From the NCBI RefSeq assembly GCF_016785085.1, contig NZ_JAENHO010000008.1:186001-250000 (forward strand): 64,000 nucleotides of DNA. Reading direction: 5' to 3'. Positions 56,714-64,000 of the stretch are shown here, piece by piece (the stretch's first letter is position 1; the number at the start of each line of letters is the position of its first letter). The position numbers and the translations under genes were made by a program. This DNA is from Paractinoplanes lichenicola (GTDB lineage: Bacteria > Actinomycetota > Actinomycetes > Mycobacteriales > Micromonosporaceae). Below the pieces are notes generated by a model, which saw nothing but the letters and a program-made list of their open reading frames with translations, was not told the DNA's origin and searched no databases.

Positions 56714-56748
56714 GATCCGACCCTAGTGATGGTCGAGCACCACGGCTA

Positions 56749-57209
56749 GATCGACGCCGTCCTGCCGGGAGAGCACCATGTCGCGGAACCGCGGGCACTC
56801 GTGCTGCCCGACCCGGCCGCCGCGCTGGCCGAGGCCCGCCGGGTGCTGGCCCCCGGCGGGCGGATCGTGCTGGCCGGGCAGGACTGGGACACGATCCTCA
56901 CCGATTCCGGCCTGCCCGAGGTGACCCGCCGCATCGTGCACGCCCGCGCCGACACGATCGAGCAACCGAGGATCGCCCGCGCCTATCGCAGCCTGCTGCT
57001 CGACCATGGCTTCGGCGACGTCCCGCTGGTGGTGCACACGGCCGTCTTCACCGACCCGGGCGCGCGGCAGCTGCTGACCAGCCACGCCGACGCCGCCCGC
57101 GAGCACGCCGGCCGAGGCCGAGGCGTGGCTGGCCGACCAGGACCGGCGCGCCGAGAACGGCCGGCTGCTGCTCGCGATGCCGATGTCCCTGACCGCCGCA
57201 ACCCGCTGA
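56749..57209 (+). pseudogene. relic of a SAM-dependent methyltransferase
   Basis: The C-terminal half of a class I methyltransferase: LPDPAAALAEARRVLAPGGRIVLAGQDWDT, then RIVHARADTI and AYRSLLLDHGFGDV. The N-terminal SAM-binding part is absent. After REHAG at about 57110 the frame breaks, and the natural continuation EAEAWLADQDRRAENGRLLLAMPM runs in another frame to a stop at 57207-57209. N-terminal loss plus frameshift means it is not functional. Confidence 0.7.
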
Positions 57210-57216
57210 CCGGCCG

Positions 57217-58527
57217 CTACCCGCCGACCCGGCGCGCGATCCGGCCGCCGTACAGGAATTTGCCGTCCTCGAGGAAGGTGAACGTCGAGTAGAAGCCGTC
57301 GTCGGGCTCGGTCGTGATCCACGTGTCGCCGGTCAGCGGGATGTAGCGGCGGGTCGACGGCTCGTCCATCTCGGCCGCCACGCCGAGCGGGGTCGCGGTG
57401 ATCTCCAGGCCGTCCGCGACGGGCCGCACGTCGTACGCACCCAGGGGGAACTCGAAGCGGCCCTCGACCGGCACACCCCGCACGACCGTGGCCGGCGGCG
57501 TCGGGCGGCCCGGCACGGTGACGCCGATCAGCTCACCGATCACCCCGTCGAGCACGTCGTCGATCAGGCCGGGCGCGTTGCCGCCGTTGGCGTTGATCGC
57601 GATCACCAGCTCGTGCGACGGGACGACCCGCCACAGCGTCGACTGGCCGACCGTGCCGCCGTCATGGCCGAAGGCCGTCGTGCCCGCCCAGTCGAAGATC
57701 TCGGTGCCGAGCGCGCGCCGCCCGTCGCCGCGTTCGGAGGCGCCCGGCAACGTGAGACAGGGCGTGGTCATGGCCGCGATCGACTCCGCGGACAGCAGCT
57801 CGCCGTCGAGGAACATCCGGCCGAACCGCACCAGGTCACGCGGCGCCGCGCACGCCGTCGACCCGGCCGGGCCCATCGCGCGCGTCATCACCCACGGCCG
57901 CACCACGGCGCCCGACCGCAGATGCCCCGCCGCGGCCCGGTAAAGCACCGCCTCCTCGGGCAGCAGCGCCATGTGCCGGGCGCCGAGCGGCTCGATCAGC
58001 CGTTCCCGCAGCACCGACTCCCACGTGCCGCCGCGCAGCCGGGCCACCAGGGCGCCGAGCACCGCGAAACCGGCGTTGCAGTAGGAGAAGTATCTGCCGG
58101 GCGGCGCGATCTGCTGCGCGTGGCCGCCCAGAAAGCCCAGGTAGCGCTCGAGCGCCTCGTCGCCGCGGCCCATGTCCTCGAACAGGTCGCCGTCGAACCC
58201 GCCCGTGTGCAGCAGCAACTGCCGAACCGTGATCTGCTCGGTCGCCGCCGGGTCGACCACCGCGAACCCGGGCAGGTAGCGCCGCACCGGCTCGTCGAGC
58301 TCGACCAGGCCGTCGTCGACCAGCTGCATGACCAGCGCGGTGGTCCACACCTTGCTGACCGAGCCGATCTGGAACACGCTCTCGGGCGTGGTCTCGACGC
58401 CGGTCTCGCGGTTGACGACGCCGGTCGCCGCTTCGAGCAACTGATCGCCGTGCCCGACCGCGACCGCCGCGCCGGGCACCCCGTGCCGGGCCGCCGCTTC
58501 CTCGAGAAGACCGTCCACAAAGCTCAT
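57217..58527 (-). CDS. serine hydrolase, class C beta-lactamase/DD-peptidase family
   Basis: A 436-residue penicillin-binding-like esterase. Catalytic motifs: SVSK (near residue 57), YCNAG (Tyr motif, near 148) and HDGG (near 293). A C-terminal beta domain follows. No signal peptide is visible, which favours an esterase or peptidase over a lactamase. Its ATG overlaps the stop of the XRE gene by four bases. Confidence 0.88.
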   Translation of the reverse strand: MSFVDGLLEEAAARHGVPGAAVAVGHGDQLLEAATGVVNRETGVETTPESVFQIGSVSKVWTTALVMQLVDDGLVELDEPVRRYLPGFAVVDPAATEQITVRQLLLHTGGFDGDLFEDMGRGDEALERYLGFLGGHAQQIAPPGRYFSYCNAGFAVLGALVARLRGGTWESVLRERLIEPLGARHMALLPEEAVLYRAAAGHLRSGAVVRPWVMTRAMGPAGSTACAAPRDLVRFGRMFLDGELLSAESIAAMTTPCLTLPGASERGDGRRALGTEIFDWAGTTAFGHDGGTVGQSTLWRVVPSHELVIAINANGGNAPGLIDDVLDGVIGELIGVTVPGRPTPPATVVRGVPVEGRFEFPLGAYDVRPVADGLEITATPLGVAAEMDEPSTRRYIPLTGDTWITTEPDDGFYSTFTFLEDGKFLYGGRIARRVGG

Positions 58528-59372
58528 AAGGTCTCGACCATACGCTGAGTGCCGATCACCGACAGCAGCCGCAACGACTCCTCGGCCGGCGACCCGGGCT
58601 CGGCGGTGTAGATGACCACCCGCTGATCACGGTCGGCGATGTCGAGCACGTCGCAGTTGAGCGTGATCGGGCCGACCACCGGATGCCGGAACGTCTTGCG
58701 CAGCGTCGGCTCGTCGGTGACGTCGTGCGACTCCCACAGCTCGCGGAAGCGCGGGCTGCCGGCGAGCAGGTCATCCACCAGCGAGCGCACGCCGTCGTCG
58801 TCGGGATAGCGGGCCGCGGCCGCGCGCAGCCGGTGCGCCGAGTGCCGCGCGAAGTCGTCGAGGTCGGACACCCCGTACAGGATCTGGCCGTCTTTGTGCG
58901 GGCCGAGGAACGCGCGCCGGACCAGATTGCGCTCGCGCTGGGGGACTGCCGAGAAGTCTTCCAGCAGGGCCGCGGCGAGCTCGTTCCAGGCCAGGATGTC
59001 GAAGCCGGCCGAGATCACCGTGGCCGCGGCGTGGGGGAGGCGCTGGATCAGATCGAGGATGCTCCGGCGCACCTCACGGGACGGCCCCCGCGCGACCGGT
59101 GGCGCCCCGGCGAGCTGGTGCAGGTGGGCGCGTTCGGCGTCGGAGAGGCGCAGCGCCCGGGCGAGACCGGTGAGCACCTCGGTCGACGGGTGCGGGGCGC
59201 GGGCCTGCTCGAGCCGCGCGTAATACTCCGTCGAGATGAACGCCAGCTGCGCCACCTCCTCCCGCCGCAGGCCCGGGGTGCGGCGGCGGGGACCGGCGGG
59301 CAGGCCGACGTCGGCGGGGGTGACCCGCTCGCGTCGTGACCGCAGGAACGCGGCCAGCTCTGCTCTGTCCAT
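58524..59372 (-). CDS. XRE regulator with MmyB-like ligand-binding domain
   Basis: A 282-residue regulator: N-terminal helix-turn-helix (RTPGLRREEVAQLAFISTEYYARLEQAR) and a C-terminal MmyB-like PAS-type domain (FDILAWNELAAALL). Proteins of this group usually repress the divergent gene, often an SDR, as here. The perfect AACCAGGT/ACCTGGTT repeat between the two is the likely operator. Confidence 0.9.
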   Translation of the reverse strand: MDRAELAAFLRSRRERVTPADVGLPAGPRRRTPGLRREEVAQLAFISTEYYARLEQARAPHPSTEVLTGLARALRLSDAERAHLHQLAGAPPVARGPSREVRRSILDLIQRLPHAAATVISAGFDILAWNELAAALLEDFSAVPQRERNLVRRAFLGPHKDGQILYGVSDLDDFARHSAHRLRAAAARYPDDDGVRSLVDDLLAGSPRFRELWESHDVTDEPTLRKTFRHPVVGPITLNCDVLDIADRDQRVVIYTAEPGSPAEESLRLLSVIGTQRMVETL

Positions 59373-59403
59373 GGCGACCATCCTCCCGCCGCCCGCGGGC
59401 GCC

Positions 59404-59428
59404 AACCAGGTCTTGTCAGTACCTGGTT
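59404..59428. promoter_or_regulatory. inverted repeat, likely operator of the XRE/SDR pair
   Basis: AACCAGGT (59404-59411) and ACCTGGTT (59421-59428) are perfect complements with a nine-base spacer, in the 87-base gap between the divergent XRE and SDR starts. Confidence 0.65.
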
Positions 59429-59459
59429 GCGGCGGCCGGGGCGGGCCACGGTCGACGGC

Positions 59460-60221
59460 ATGACAACTCTGCTGCACGACAAGGTCGCGTTCGTCAGCGG
59501 TGCCGGCCGGGGGATCGGGGCCGCGGCGGCCCGGCTGTTCGCCCGTGAGGGGGCCGCGGTGCTGCTCACGGCGCGGACGGAGGATCAGCTCAAGGCCGTG
59601 ACGGCGGACATCCGGGCCACCGGCGGCACTGCTGACTACGTGGTGGCCGACCTCGCCGACCCCGACGGGCTGCGCGCCGCCGTCGACCGTACGGTGGCGC
59701 TGTTCGGACGACTCGACGTGGCGTTCAACAACGGCGCGGCGATCACCCCGCCCGGTCCCATGGATGCGACCGATATTTCCGACTTCGACCGGCTCTACGA
59801 GGTCAACCTGCGCGGGGTCTGGCTCGCCATGGTCGCCCAGGTCAGCGCCATCCGGGCCACCGCCGGCCGGGGCGCGATCGTCAACAACTCCAGCGTCGGG
59901 AGCCTGGCCGGCAACCCCGCCCTGCCCGCGTACGGGGCGATGAAGCGCGCCGTCAACAGCCTCACCGAGTCGGCGGCCATCACGTACGGGCCGGAGGGCA
60001 TCCGCGTCAACGCCGTCGCGCCCGGCAACACCCGTACGGAAATGATCGAGACCTGGCAATCGCACACGCCCGGGCTGGTGGACCGTCTGATCGCCGGCAC
60101 CCCGCTGGGCCGGCAGGCCGGCCCCGAGGAGATCGCCCAGGCCGCCGCGTGGCTGCTCAGCGACCGCTCGTCGTTCGTCACCGGAACGGTGCTGCGCGTC
60201 GACGGCGGTGCCCGTGCCTAG
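59460..60221 (+). CDS. short-chain dehydrogenase/reductase
   Basis: A 253-residue SDR: cofactor motif GAGRGIG (near residue 15), NNGA, catalytic Ser in NNSSVGSL and YGAMK (Tyr/Lys). The Gly-rich motif followed by TARTEDQL suits NADP. Substrate unknown. ATG 59460. It is divergent from the MmyB-like regulator and is probably its target. Confidence 0.92.
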   Translation: MTTLLHDKVAFVSGAGRGIGAAAARLFAREGAAVLLTARTEDQLKAVTADIRATGGTADYVVADLADPDGLRAAVDRTVALFGRLDVAFNNGAAITPPGPMDATDISDFDRLYEVNLRGVWLAMVAQVSAIRATAGRGAIVNNSSVGSLAGNPALPAYGAMKRAVNSLTESAAITYGPEGIRVNAVAPGNTRTEMIETWQSHTPGLVDRLIAGTPLGRQAGPEEIAQAAAWLLSDRSSFVTGTVLRVDGGARA

Positions 60222-60231
60222 ACACGCCGCA

Positions 60232-60259
60232 CCCGGTGGTCCCCGCCAGGACCACCGGG
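60232..60259. terminator. bidirectional terminator hairpin
   Basis: CCCGGTGGTCC and GGACCACCGGG pair perfectly (11 bases) around CCGCCA, between the SDR and the convergent lipoprotein gene. Confidence 0.75.
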
Positions 60260-60288
60260 CGCGCCCCCGATAGAAATTGCCGGCTCAG

Positions 60289-61059
60289 TTATTTGGTGCC
60301 GCTCGACGAGAGCGGACCGGGCGCCGCGGCGGTCTTGCCGCCGTCGGGCTTGATCGCGAACCACTTGCCGTTGAGGCCCTGGCCGTTGATGTCGCCCGGC
60401 TTGGCGTCGGCGACGAAGTAGTAGACGGGCCAGCCGTTGATCGTGACCTGGCAGGTGCCGTCGGCCCGCTCGACGTAACCCAGGATCTTGGGGTCGAGGC
60501 CGTCCGGGAAGATCTTGCCGGGGCTCTTGATCAGCAGCGGGGGCCAGGCCGTCGCGCAGTCGCCGTTGCAGACCGACTTGGGCGGCTTGTTCGAGTCGTT
60601 GTCGAAGCGGTAGAGCGTGCGCCCCGCGCCGTCGGCCACGTAGGTGCCGATCTGCTCGTTCTCGGTGGCGTTGAGCTCGACCGTCTTGCTGCCCGCGGTG
60701 CGCGACTTCGGCGGGGTGATGTCCTGCTGCGACGGCCCGCTGAAGATCTTGACCCACTTCTGGGTCTTGGCGACCGTCGGCGAGGCGGCCGGCTCGGGGG
60801 CCTTCGTCTCCTCGTCGGCGGCCGGCTCGGTCTCGACCGGGTCCGCCGTGGCCGGCAGCTCCTCCGTCGCGGACGGGTTCACCTCGATGCCGGCCAGATC
60901 GGGCAGCTCACCGGGGCCTTGCGGGTTGGGCGGGGCCTGGGTGGCCTGCACCGCCACCGGCACCTGCCCCGCGGAGTCATCGGTCGCGGCCAGGCTTCCG
61001 CAGGCCGAAACGCTCGCGAGGCCGGCGGCCAGAACTGCCGCGACGAAGATCTTCCTCAT
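60289..61059 (-). CDS. surface lipoprotein with secreted-repeat (Lipoprotein_15) units
   Basis: A 256-residue lipoprotein. Lipobox ASVSAC at residues 15-20, a Pro/Glu/Ala linker (25-95), then the secreted repeat of unknown function: TLYRFDNDSNKPPKSVCNGDCATAWPP and a second unit with INGWPVYYFVADAKPGDINGQG. Such proteins are often regulated by the neighbouring ECF sigma factor, here divergent at 61271. Confidence 0.88.
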   Translation of the reverse strand: MRKIFVAAVLAAGLASVSACGSLAATDDSAGQVPVAVQATQAPPNPQGPGELPDLAGIEVNPSATEELPATADPVETEPAADEETKAPEPAASPTVAKTQKWVKIFSGPSQQDITPPKSRTAGSKTVELNATENEQIGTYVADGAGRTLYRFDNDSNKPPKSVCNGDCATAWPPLLIKSPGKIFPDGLDPKILGYVERADGTCQVTINGWPVYYFVADAKPGDINGQGLNGKWFAIKPDGGKTAAAPGPLSSSGTK

Positions 61060-61270
61060 GACCGGCTCCCTGTCTCAGATCGTTGGGCCTGCCCTCCACA
61101 CGACGGCTCCCGCGGAGCGGTTCACTCGGATGTGCCACTTTCGGAAAATCTTGATCCGGGCGGGCGACCCGCGACGTACTTCGAGTAGCCGCAGCACAGT
61201 ACTTTCATCGATGTCGTTCTCGTAGAAGGCGCGAGGCGTGCACGTGAGAGTGCCGCGGGGAGAGAAAAGG

Positions 61271-61804
61271 ATGCCGTCGAGCAGACAGAGACCGCACCGG
61301 GAGGTGGCCGATGAAGCACTGGTCAGATCGTTGTTTCAGGAACATGGACGGGCCATGCTCGCGTATGCCACGCAGCTGACCCGAGATCGCGCCGCCGCCG
61401 AGGACGTCGTCCAGGAGGCGCTGGTGCGCGCCTGGCGGCACCCCGAGAGCCTCAACAACGGCAAGGGCTCCGTCCGGGGATGGTTGCTCACGGTCTGCCG
61501 CAACATCGTGCTCGATCAGATCCGCGCCCGAAACCGGCGCCCGCCCGAGGTCGCCGAGAGCCCGCCCGACGCCGCGGTCGAACAGGACCACTCCGATCGC
61601 GTGGTCACGTCGATGGTCGTGGTCGACGCGCTCAGCCGGCTCTCGTCCGAGCATCGTGAAGTGCTCGAACAGGTCTACCTCAAAGGCAACACCGTCGCCG
61701 AGGCCGCGGAGGCGCTCGGCATCCCGCCCGGGACGGTCAAATCCCGATCCTTCTATGCGTTGCGGGCCTTGCGCGAGGCCGGCACGGAACGGTTGGCATC
61801 ATGA
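61271..61804 (+). CDS. ECF RNA polymerase sigma factor
   Basis: A 177-residue sigma factor with region 2 (GRAMLAYATQLTRDRAAAEDVVQEALVRAWRHP) and region 4 (YLKGNTVAEAAEALGIPPGTVKSRSFYALRALR). ATG 61271 directly follows GGGGAGAAAAGG; a GTG further up is unsupported. It overlaps the anti-sigma gene by four bases. The SigL/SigK type pairing with a divergent surface lipoprotein suggests an envelope or redox response. Confidence 0.92.
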   Translation: MPSSRQRPHREVADEALVRSLFQEHGRAMLAYATQLTRDRAAAEDVVQEALVRAWRHPESLNNGKGSVRGWLLTVCRNIVLDQIRARNRRPPEVAESPPDAAVEQDHSDRVVTSMVVVDALSRLSSEHREVLEQVYLKGNTVAEAAEALGIPPGTVKSRSFYALRALREAGTERLAS

Positions 61805-62523
61805 GCACGCCGGAGAGCGCGAACAACACGGCGAACGAGCACGTCGACATGGCCGGCTACCTGCTGGAAATGCTCTCTGAGGACGAGAAGGCCCAGGCCG
61901 ACACCCACCTGGCGGGCTGCGCCGAGTGCCGGGCCGAGCGCGATTCGCTGCGCCAGTGGTCCGACCAGCTCGGCGAGGTGCCCGACGCGATGCTCCTCGA
62001 CGGCCCGCCCGACGACGCCGACCTGCTGCTGCAGCGCACGCTGCGCCAGGTCCGCCGCGAGTCGTCCGGCCGCCGTTACAAGCGGGTCGCCACGGTGACC
62101 TCGATCGCCGCCGCGGTCGCCGCCATCGCGGTCGTGGGCGGGGTGCTGGTCGGGCGGGGCACGGCCCCGTCACCCGAGCCGCTCGCCCAGCCGACGGCCA
62201 CCCTGTCGGTGCCGGCCGGGGCGCTGGTCGGCTCGGGCACAGACGCGGCCACCGGAGCCCGGATGGAAGTGGCGGTGACACCCGCCGCCGGCTGGGTGCG
62301 GGTGACGGCCACGGTCGGGGGCATTCCCGCCGGTCAGAAGTGTGTGCTCGAGGTGGTCGGCCGCGACGGCTCCACCGCGGTCGCCGGCAGCTGGCTGGTC
62401 TCCCCGGCGGGCGAGACGGGCGGCACGACCCTCAACGGCAGCGCCCTGATCGACCCCGACCAGGTCCGATCCGTCCGCATCGTCAACACGACAGGCACCC
62501 AGTTCGTCTCGGTCGACGTCTGA
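61801..62523 (+). CDS. membrane anti-sigma factor with zinc-finger domain
   Basis: A 240-residue anti-sigma factor. The N-terminal ZAS domain is visible as HLAGCAECRAER (HxxxCxxC), followed by one membrane helix (about residues 98-118) and an extracellular domain of the RskA type (residues 130-240, GAPVG-like TLSVPAGALVGSG, ends TGTQFVSVDV). It holds the sigma factor until a signal outside triggers its release. Confidence 0.9.
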   Translation: MSTPESANNTANEHVDMAGYLLEMLSEDEKAQADTHLAGCAECRAERDSLRQWSDQLGEVPDAMLLDGPPDDADLLLQRTLRQVRRESSGRRYKRVATVTSIAAAVAAIAVVGGVLVGRGTAPSPEPLAQPTATLSVPAGALVGSGTDAATGARMEVAVTPAAGWVRVTATVGGIPAGQKCVLEVVGRDGSTAVAGSWLVSPAGETGGTTLNGSALIDPDQVRSVRIVNTTGTQFVSVDV

Positions 62524-62526
62524 GCG

Positions 62527-63138
62527 TCAGTGCAGGACGGCCAGGGCCTCGGCCAGGGCGTCCTGCGCGTGGAAGACGTCGACCTCGTGCTGCTGCAGCG
62601 GCCCGCCCGGTTCGGTGAGCCGGGCGGTCTCGGCACCCCCGGCGTAGAACGGCGCGAAACCCATGTCGCGGATCAGCGTCGACGCGGCCTGCCGGGCGTC
62701 CCGGTGATCGCTGCAGACGAACTCGGCCAGCAACGGATCGTGCCCGCGCCGCCGGTTCAGCGTGGCCGTCGGCAGCGTGTTGAGCGCCTTGGCCCAGTGT
62801 GCTTTCGGCGCCATCTGCTGCAGCTGCTCGAACCCGCTCGTCGCACCCATGTGCCCGGTCGGATTCGTCGCGTCGATGATGATTTTACCGTCGAGCGTCG
62901 TGCCCGCCAGCTCGATCGCCTCGTACGCCGACTCCCAGTTGGGCGAGAACAACACCACGTCGGCGAACTCGGCCGTCTGCGCGATCGGCAGCGCCTTGCC
63001 GTGCCCCAACAGGTGATCCACCACGCCCGCGAGCCGCTCCGGATGCCGCGACGTCACCGCCACGTCATGCCCGCTCTCCGCACACCACTCGGCCAGCGTC
63101 GCACCGAGCTGACCCGCCCCGATCACGCCGATCTGCAT
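62527..63138 (-). CDS. NADP/F420-binding reductase (F420H2:NADP oxidoreductase-like)
   Basis: A 203-residue protein with a Rossmann motif at the very start (IGVIGAGQLGATLA) and the pattern of the NADP oxidoreductase, coenzyme F420-dependent family (ADVVLFSPNW, DATNP, KALNTLP). The F420 link is from the family; dependence here is inferred. ATG 63138. It is convergent with the anti-sigma gene. Confidence 0.85.
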   Translation of the reverse strand: MQIGVIGAGQLGATLAEWCAESGHDVAVTSRHPERLAGVVDHLLGHGKALPIAQTAEFADVVLFSPNWESAYEAIELAGTTLDGKIIIDATNPTGHMGATSGFEQLQQMAPKAHWAKALNTLPTATLNRRRGHDPLLAEFVCSDHRDARQAASTLIRDMGFAPFYAGGAETARLTEPGGPLQQHEVDVFHAQDALAEALAVLH

Positions 63139-63434
63139 GCCCTTAGGTTGCCCGTTCCACCACCCTTTCGAGTGGCAAACCCGGATTTTCCGTTCTTCTC
63201 GTATCGCAGGCAAACCCCTTTCCCGTACGCCACGTCGACTCGGACAAAAGCACTGATCCTGAACCCGCCGCAACCGCGACCCAGTCGGGCCTCGCGGCCG
63301 TAGCGCGCAACCGGGATGTTCCCGCGTCCCCCAGCACGACGCGAACCCGCCCTCTTCCTGGTCACCTGATAAGGCAGCACCGGCCACCCCCGCTGTCAGG
63401 TGAGTGGCCGGTGCGCGTACGGGGGGGTGTTTGC
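63139..63434. other. intergenic region
   Basis: About 300 bases without a gene of its own. The visible element is the hairpin at 63377-63414. Frames here are short and not conserved-looking. Confidence 0.4.
63377..63414 (-). terminator. terminator hairpin after the pectate lyase gene
   Basis: GCACCGGCCAC and GTGGCCGGTGC pair perfectly (11 bases) with a 16-base loop, about 20 bases past the pectate lyase stop. Confidence 0.65.
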
Positions 63435-64000
63435 TCAGAGGATGCGGCGGATGCCGGCGCCAGCGTTGACCAGGGCCGGAACGGCCGCCGTGGGGTCGAG
63501 GCGGGTGCGCAGCGCAGGTGTCCAGCCGGCGTCGGGGGTCAGGTCGGGGTCGTGGGCGGCGTTGTAGGCGGCCACCAGGTCGACCGGCACGGCGGGCCGG
63601 TGCGAGTTCTGCACGAGCGTGCCCCGAGCCGTGATCCGGGTGCCCTTCCAATAGGCGATCACGTCGGACGGCGGCACGTCGGCGCTCAACCGGAAGTAGT
63701 TGTTCTCGGCGTAGATGCTTGACTCGACGCCCACCCCCAGCGAGTAGACGTATTCCTCATCCGTCGCCCTGTAGAGGTTGTTGAACACGTCGACCTGGCC
63801 GAACCGTACGCGGGGCGCCCTTTGGATCACGTTGCCGAAGCGGTTGTGATGCACGGTGACGCGCAGCTTGCCCACGTCGACGCCGGGCGTGTCGGTCGAG
63901 CCGATCAGCATCGTCTTGTCGTGGTCGTAGTAGTCGTTCCACGACACCGTGACCAGGTCGGACCCGCGGATGATGTCCGACGCGCCGTCGTGCACCTGAT
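63435..64000 (-). CDS. pectate lyase (polysaccharide lyase family 1), 3' part
   Basis: The C-terminal 188 codons of a PL1 pectate lyase; the 5' end lies beyond base 64000. The parallel beta-helix signatures are clear: VTVSWNDYYDHDKTMLIGS, VTVHHNRFGNVIQRAPRVRFG (with the catalytic-loop Arg) and VDVFNNLY. It cleaves polygalacturonate in plant cell walls and should be secreted, but the signal peptide is outside the window. Confidence 0.93.
   Translation of the reverse strand, partial: QVHDGASDIIRGSDLVTVSWNDYYDHDKTMLIGSTDTPGVDVGKLRVTVHHNRFGNVIQRAPRVRFGQVDVFNNLYRATDEEYVYSLGVGVESSIYAENNYFRLSADVPPSDVIAYWKGTRITARGTLVQNSHRPAVPVDLVAAYNAAHDPDLTPDAGWTPALRTRLDPTAAVPALVNAGAGIRRIL

Overview
The window is chromosomal DNA of a high-GC actinobacterium. 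Third codon positions are almost all G/C, GTG starts are common, stop-start overlaps of the ATGA type are frequent, and the regulators, type VII secretion-like cargo, mycobacterial-type CO dehydrogenase and c-di-AMP riboswitch are all actinobacterial. A Micromonosporaceae member (Actinoplanes-like) fits best, but that is inference; no rRNA or tRNA gene is present to settle it.

Layout. 1-1138: 5' part of an ESX/WXG100-like cassette on the minus strand. 1265-8087: mixed genes (ClpC-type unfoldase, patatin-like lipase, small unknown proteins). 8198-17923: a five-gene rightward unit with a degenerate methylase/specificity fusion, hsdM, hsdS, hsdR and a soluble Ser/Thr kinase with a repeat-type C-terminus, probably a type I restriction-modification defence island. 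17954-21106: leftward XRE regulator plus HD phosphohydrolase, facing two small cysteine-motif proteins and an APH-fold kinase. 21216-25298: SulP transporter, GH13 enzyme and M24 peptidase with overlapping ends. 25366-38921: accessory metabolism (TPP enzyme, P450, glycosyltransferase, phytase-like protein, acyl-CoA synthetase, membrane proteins), one broken gene and one 945-base stretch without a convincing gene.

38973-39449 is a secreted NlpC/P60 hydrolase behind a ydaO-type c-di-AMP riboswitch. 39967-47778 is a complete aerobic (form I, Mo-Cu) CO dehydrogenase cluster: coxM, coxS, coxL, an XdhC/YHS maturation protein, coxD, coxG and coxE. A LysR regulator lies just beyond a convergent methyltransferase gene. 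The subunits build the enzyme, the MoxR/VWA/XdhC proteins mature its copper-molybdenum site, and tail-anchored CoxG probably links it to the membrane quinone pool. The linker of the XdhC/YHS protein holds two perfect DnaA boxes and two further sets of short direct repeats.

49764-51149 is a surface protein with a LALTG sorting signal. 51201-53503 is a second, complete copy of the ESX-like cassette seen at the left edge. 53784-55432 is a GntR regulator with acdS (ACC deaminase), a plant-association trait. The right end has a GH1 beta-glucosidase, a methyltransferase relic, a serine hydrolase with its XRE regulator, an SDR, a surface lipoprotein facing an ECF sigma/anti-sigma pair, an F420/NADP-type reductase and the 3' part of a pectate lyase. 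CO oxidation, ACC deaminase, pectate lyase and beta-glucosidase together suggest a soil or rhizosphere organism living on plant matter.
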